Origin: Pelagomonas calceolata
Lineage: Eukaryota > Sar > Pelagophyceae > Pelagomonadales > Pelagomonadaceae
Reading direction: 5' to 3'
Assembly: GCA_918797485.1 (NCBI GenBank)
Contig: CAKKNE010000002.1
Coordinates: 2,322,501-2,386,500 of the forward strand
Length of the DNA stretch: 64,000 nt
Every line of letters begins with the position of its first letter. The first letter of the stretch is position 1. The notes beneath the pieces were generated by a model, which searched no databases, was not told the DNA's origin, and saw nothing but the letters and a program-made list of their open reading frames with translations. Positions 63,277 through 64,000 of the stretch are shown piece by piece. Made by a program: the position numbers and the translations under genes.

Positions 63277-64000
63277 ATGCCTTCGACGTCGACCGCTCTC
63301 CGCGTCATCGTGGCCAGCGTGCTGGCGGCGGCCCTCACGCCACCGCAGCTGCTTGCGGCGGCCCTCACGCCGCCGCAGCCAGGGAGGCACGCTCTCCGGG
63401 CCAGGCCCCAGCAGCCAGGGAGGCACGCTCTCCGCGCCAGGCCCCTCGCCGCCGCACTCGTCGAAACCGCGGGCCTCGTCCCGGACGGCGCGCGCCACGT
63501 CTCCGAGGACCTGGTCAAGAAGACGCACCGCTTCGACGTGAGCCTCACAGAACCACTGGGCTTAACACTCGGCGAGGCCCAGGCGGGCAAGGACACCTGC
63601 GTCTACGTCAAGACCGTGGACGAGAGCGGCGGCGCACACGCGGCGGGCTGCCGCGCCGGCGATAGAGTGGTGGCGACTTCGGCGACGCTGGGCGACGCCA
63701 TGTGGCCCAAGTCGTCGATCGCGGGCGTTGTTTCCGCCGTGCGGTCCCGGCTGCAGCTCGGCAACCAGAAGGTCTCGTTGCGAATCGAGCGCTCGCTGGA
63801 CGACGACGAGGTCGCGCTCGCCGAGCTGAGATCCAGGGAGAGCGTCAAGGAGCGCTGGGAGGTCGAATTGCAGAAACCACTCGGTTTGACCTTGAAGAAC
63901 GTCGACGGCACGCCGACGGTCGCGCAAATAAAAAAGGGCGGCTCCGCGGAGCGGTCCAAGGGCCGCGTGCGCATCGGCGATAGGGTGGTGGGCGTCGAGT
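63277..64000 (+). CDS. PDZ-like repeat protein, plastid-targeted, cut by the window edge
   Basis: The frame is open from the ATG at 63277 to the last base (241 codons, no stop). The leader is signal/transit-like (MPSTSTALRVIVASVLAAAL). It contains two short DNA repeats (CGGCGGCCCTCACGCC.CCG twice, and CCAGGGAGGCACGCTCTCCG twice), which duplicate parts of the leader. Then come two PDZ-like domains. The first has FDVSLTEPLGLTLGEAQAGK, VYVKTVDESGGAHAAGCRAG and DRVVATSATLG. The second, WEVELQKPLGLTLKNVDGTP then VAQIKKGGSAERSKGRVRIG, is truncated at GDRVVGVE. The PLGLTL sequence fits the PDZ carboxylate-binding loop. Partner unknown. Confidence 0.75.
   Translation, partial: MPSTSTALRVIVASVLAAALTPPQLLAAALTPPQPGRHALRARPQQPGRHALRARPLAAALVETAGLVPDGARHVSEDLVKKTHRFDVSLTEPLGLTLGEAQAGKDTCVYVKTVDESGGAHAAGCRAGDRVVATSATLGDAMWPKSSIAGVVSAVRSRLQLGNQKVSLRIERSLDDDEVALAELRSRESVKERWEVELQKPLGLTLKNVDGTPTVAQIKKGGSAERSKGRVRIGDRVVGVE

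Overview
The window is nuclear DNA from a compact, very GC-rich eukaryotic microalga of the red-plastid (stramenopile) line, most likely a pelagophyte related to Aureococcus or Pelagomonas. The evidence is short spliceosomal introns, many proteins with a signal peptide followed by a plastid transit-like segment (glucose-6-phosphate isomerase, aldo/keto reductase, a PsaI-like protein, a lumenal peroxidase), mitochondrial proteins, and above all short terminal-inverted-repeat elements that sit in genes as introns ('introners'), a hallmark described for pelagophytes. No bacterial operons, rRNA, tRNA or CRISPR arrays were seen. Genes are dense on both strands, and many 5' ends are head to head across 100-450 bp.

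Layout. 0-9 kb: a 5'-truncated gene at the left edge, a Cys-rich PLAC8-like protein, an F-box/LamG-like protein, mitoribosomal mS29 (DAP3), two unknowns, a DUF445 membrane protein split by an introner, and a tail-anchored TPR protein. 9.1-10.9 kb: a gene-poor, AT-richer stretch. 11-17.2 kb: a small plastid protein, a small charged protein, an aldo/keto reductase, plastid glucose-6-phosphate isomerase and a multi-exon unknown inside a duplicated block. 17.4-24.8 kb: a myosin, COG4 and a mitochondrial carrier. 25-32 kb: a tandem thioredoxin-like protein, an EF-hand/coiled-coil protein, a TPR-like protein, a cyclic-nucleotide-binding-domain K+-type channel and a Pro-rich protein. 32-38.6 kb: a PH/EDR2 protein with an introner, a nucleus-encoded PsaI-like PSI subunit, RPB8, a fold-back element, a secreted Cys-rich protein and a DHDPS-family lyase carrying two introners. 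39-51.5 kb: P5C dehydrogenase (ALDH12 type), an Orai-like channel, mitoribosomal mS38 and an intronless 9.2-kb CFAP47-like gene. 51.6-64 kb: the second, chimeric copy of the duplicated block, a CXXC/PHD chromatin protein, a glycosyltransferase with an introner, a MAPEG protein, a CW/RING zinc-finger protein with an introner, a repeat protein, GrpE, a lumenal class I peroxidase and a PDZ-like protein cut by the right edge.

The most notable findings are structural. Six intact introners have paired 8-bp target duplications. In each, one copy of the duplication supplies the 5' splice site (GT in three, GC in three) and the element's inverted terminus supplies the AG; insertion in either orientation works. 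A seventh, truncated introner marks the junction of a chimeric duplicated gene. Separately, a 20-24 bp motif (core CTGTAAGACACTAG) occurs seven times, always upstream of a gene start and always pointing the same way, so it looks like an uncharacterised promoter element.
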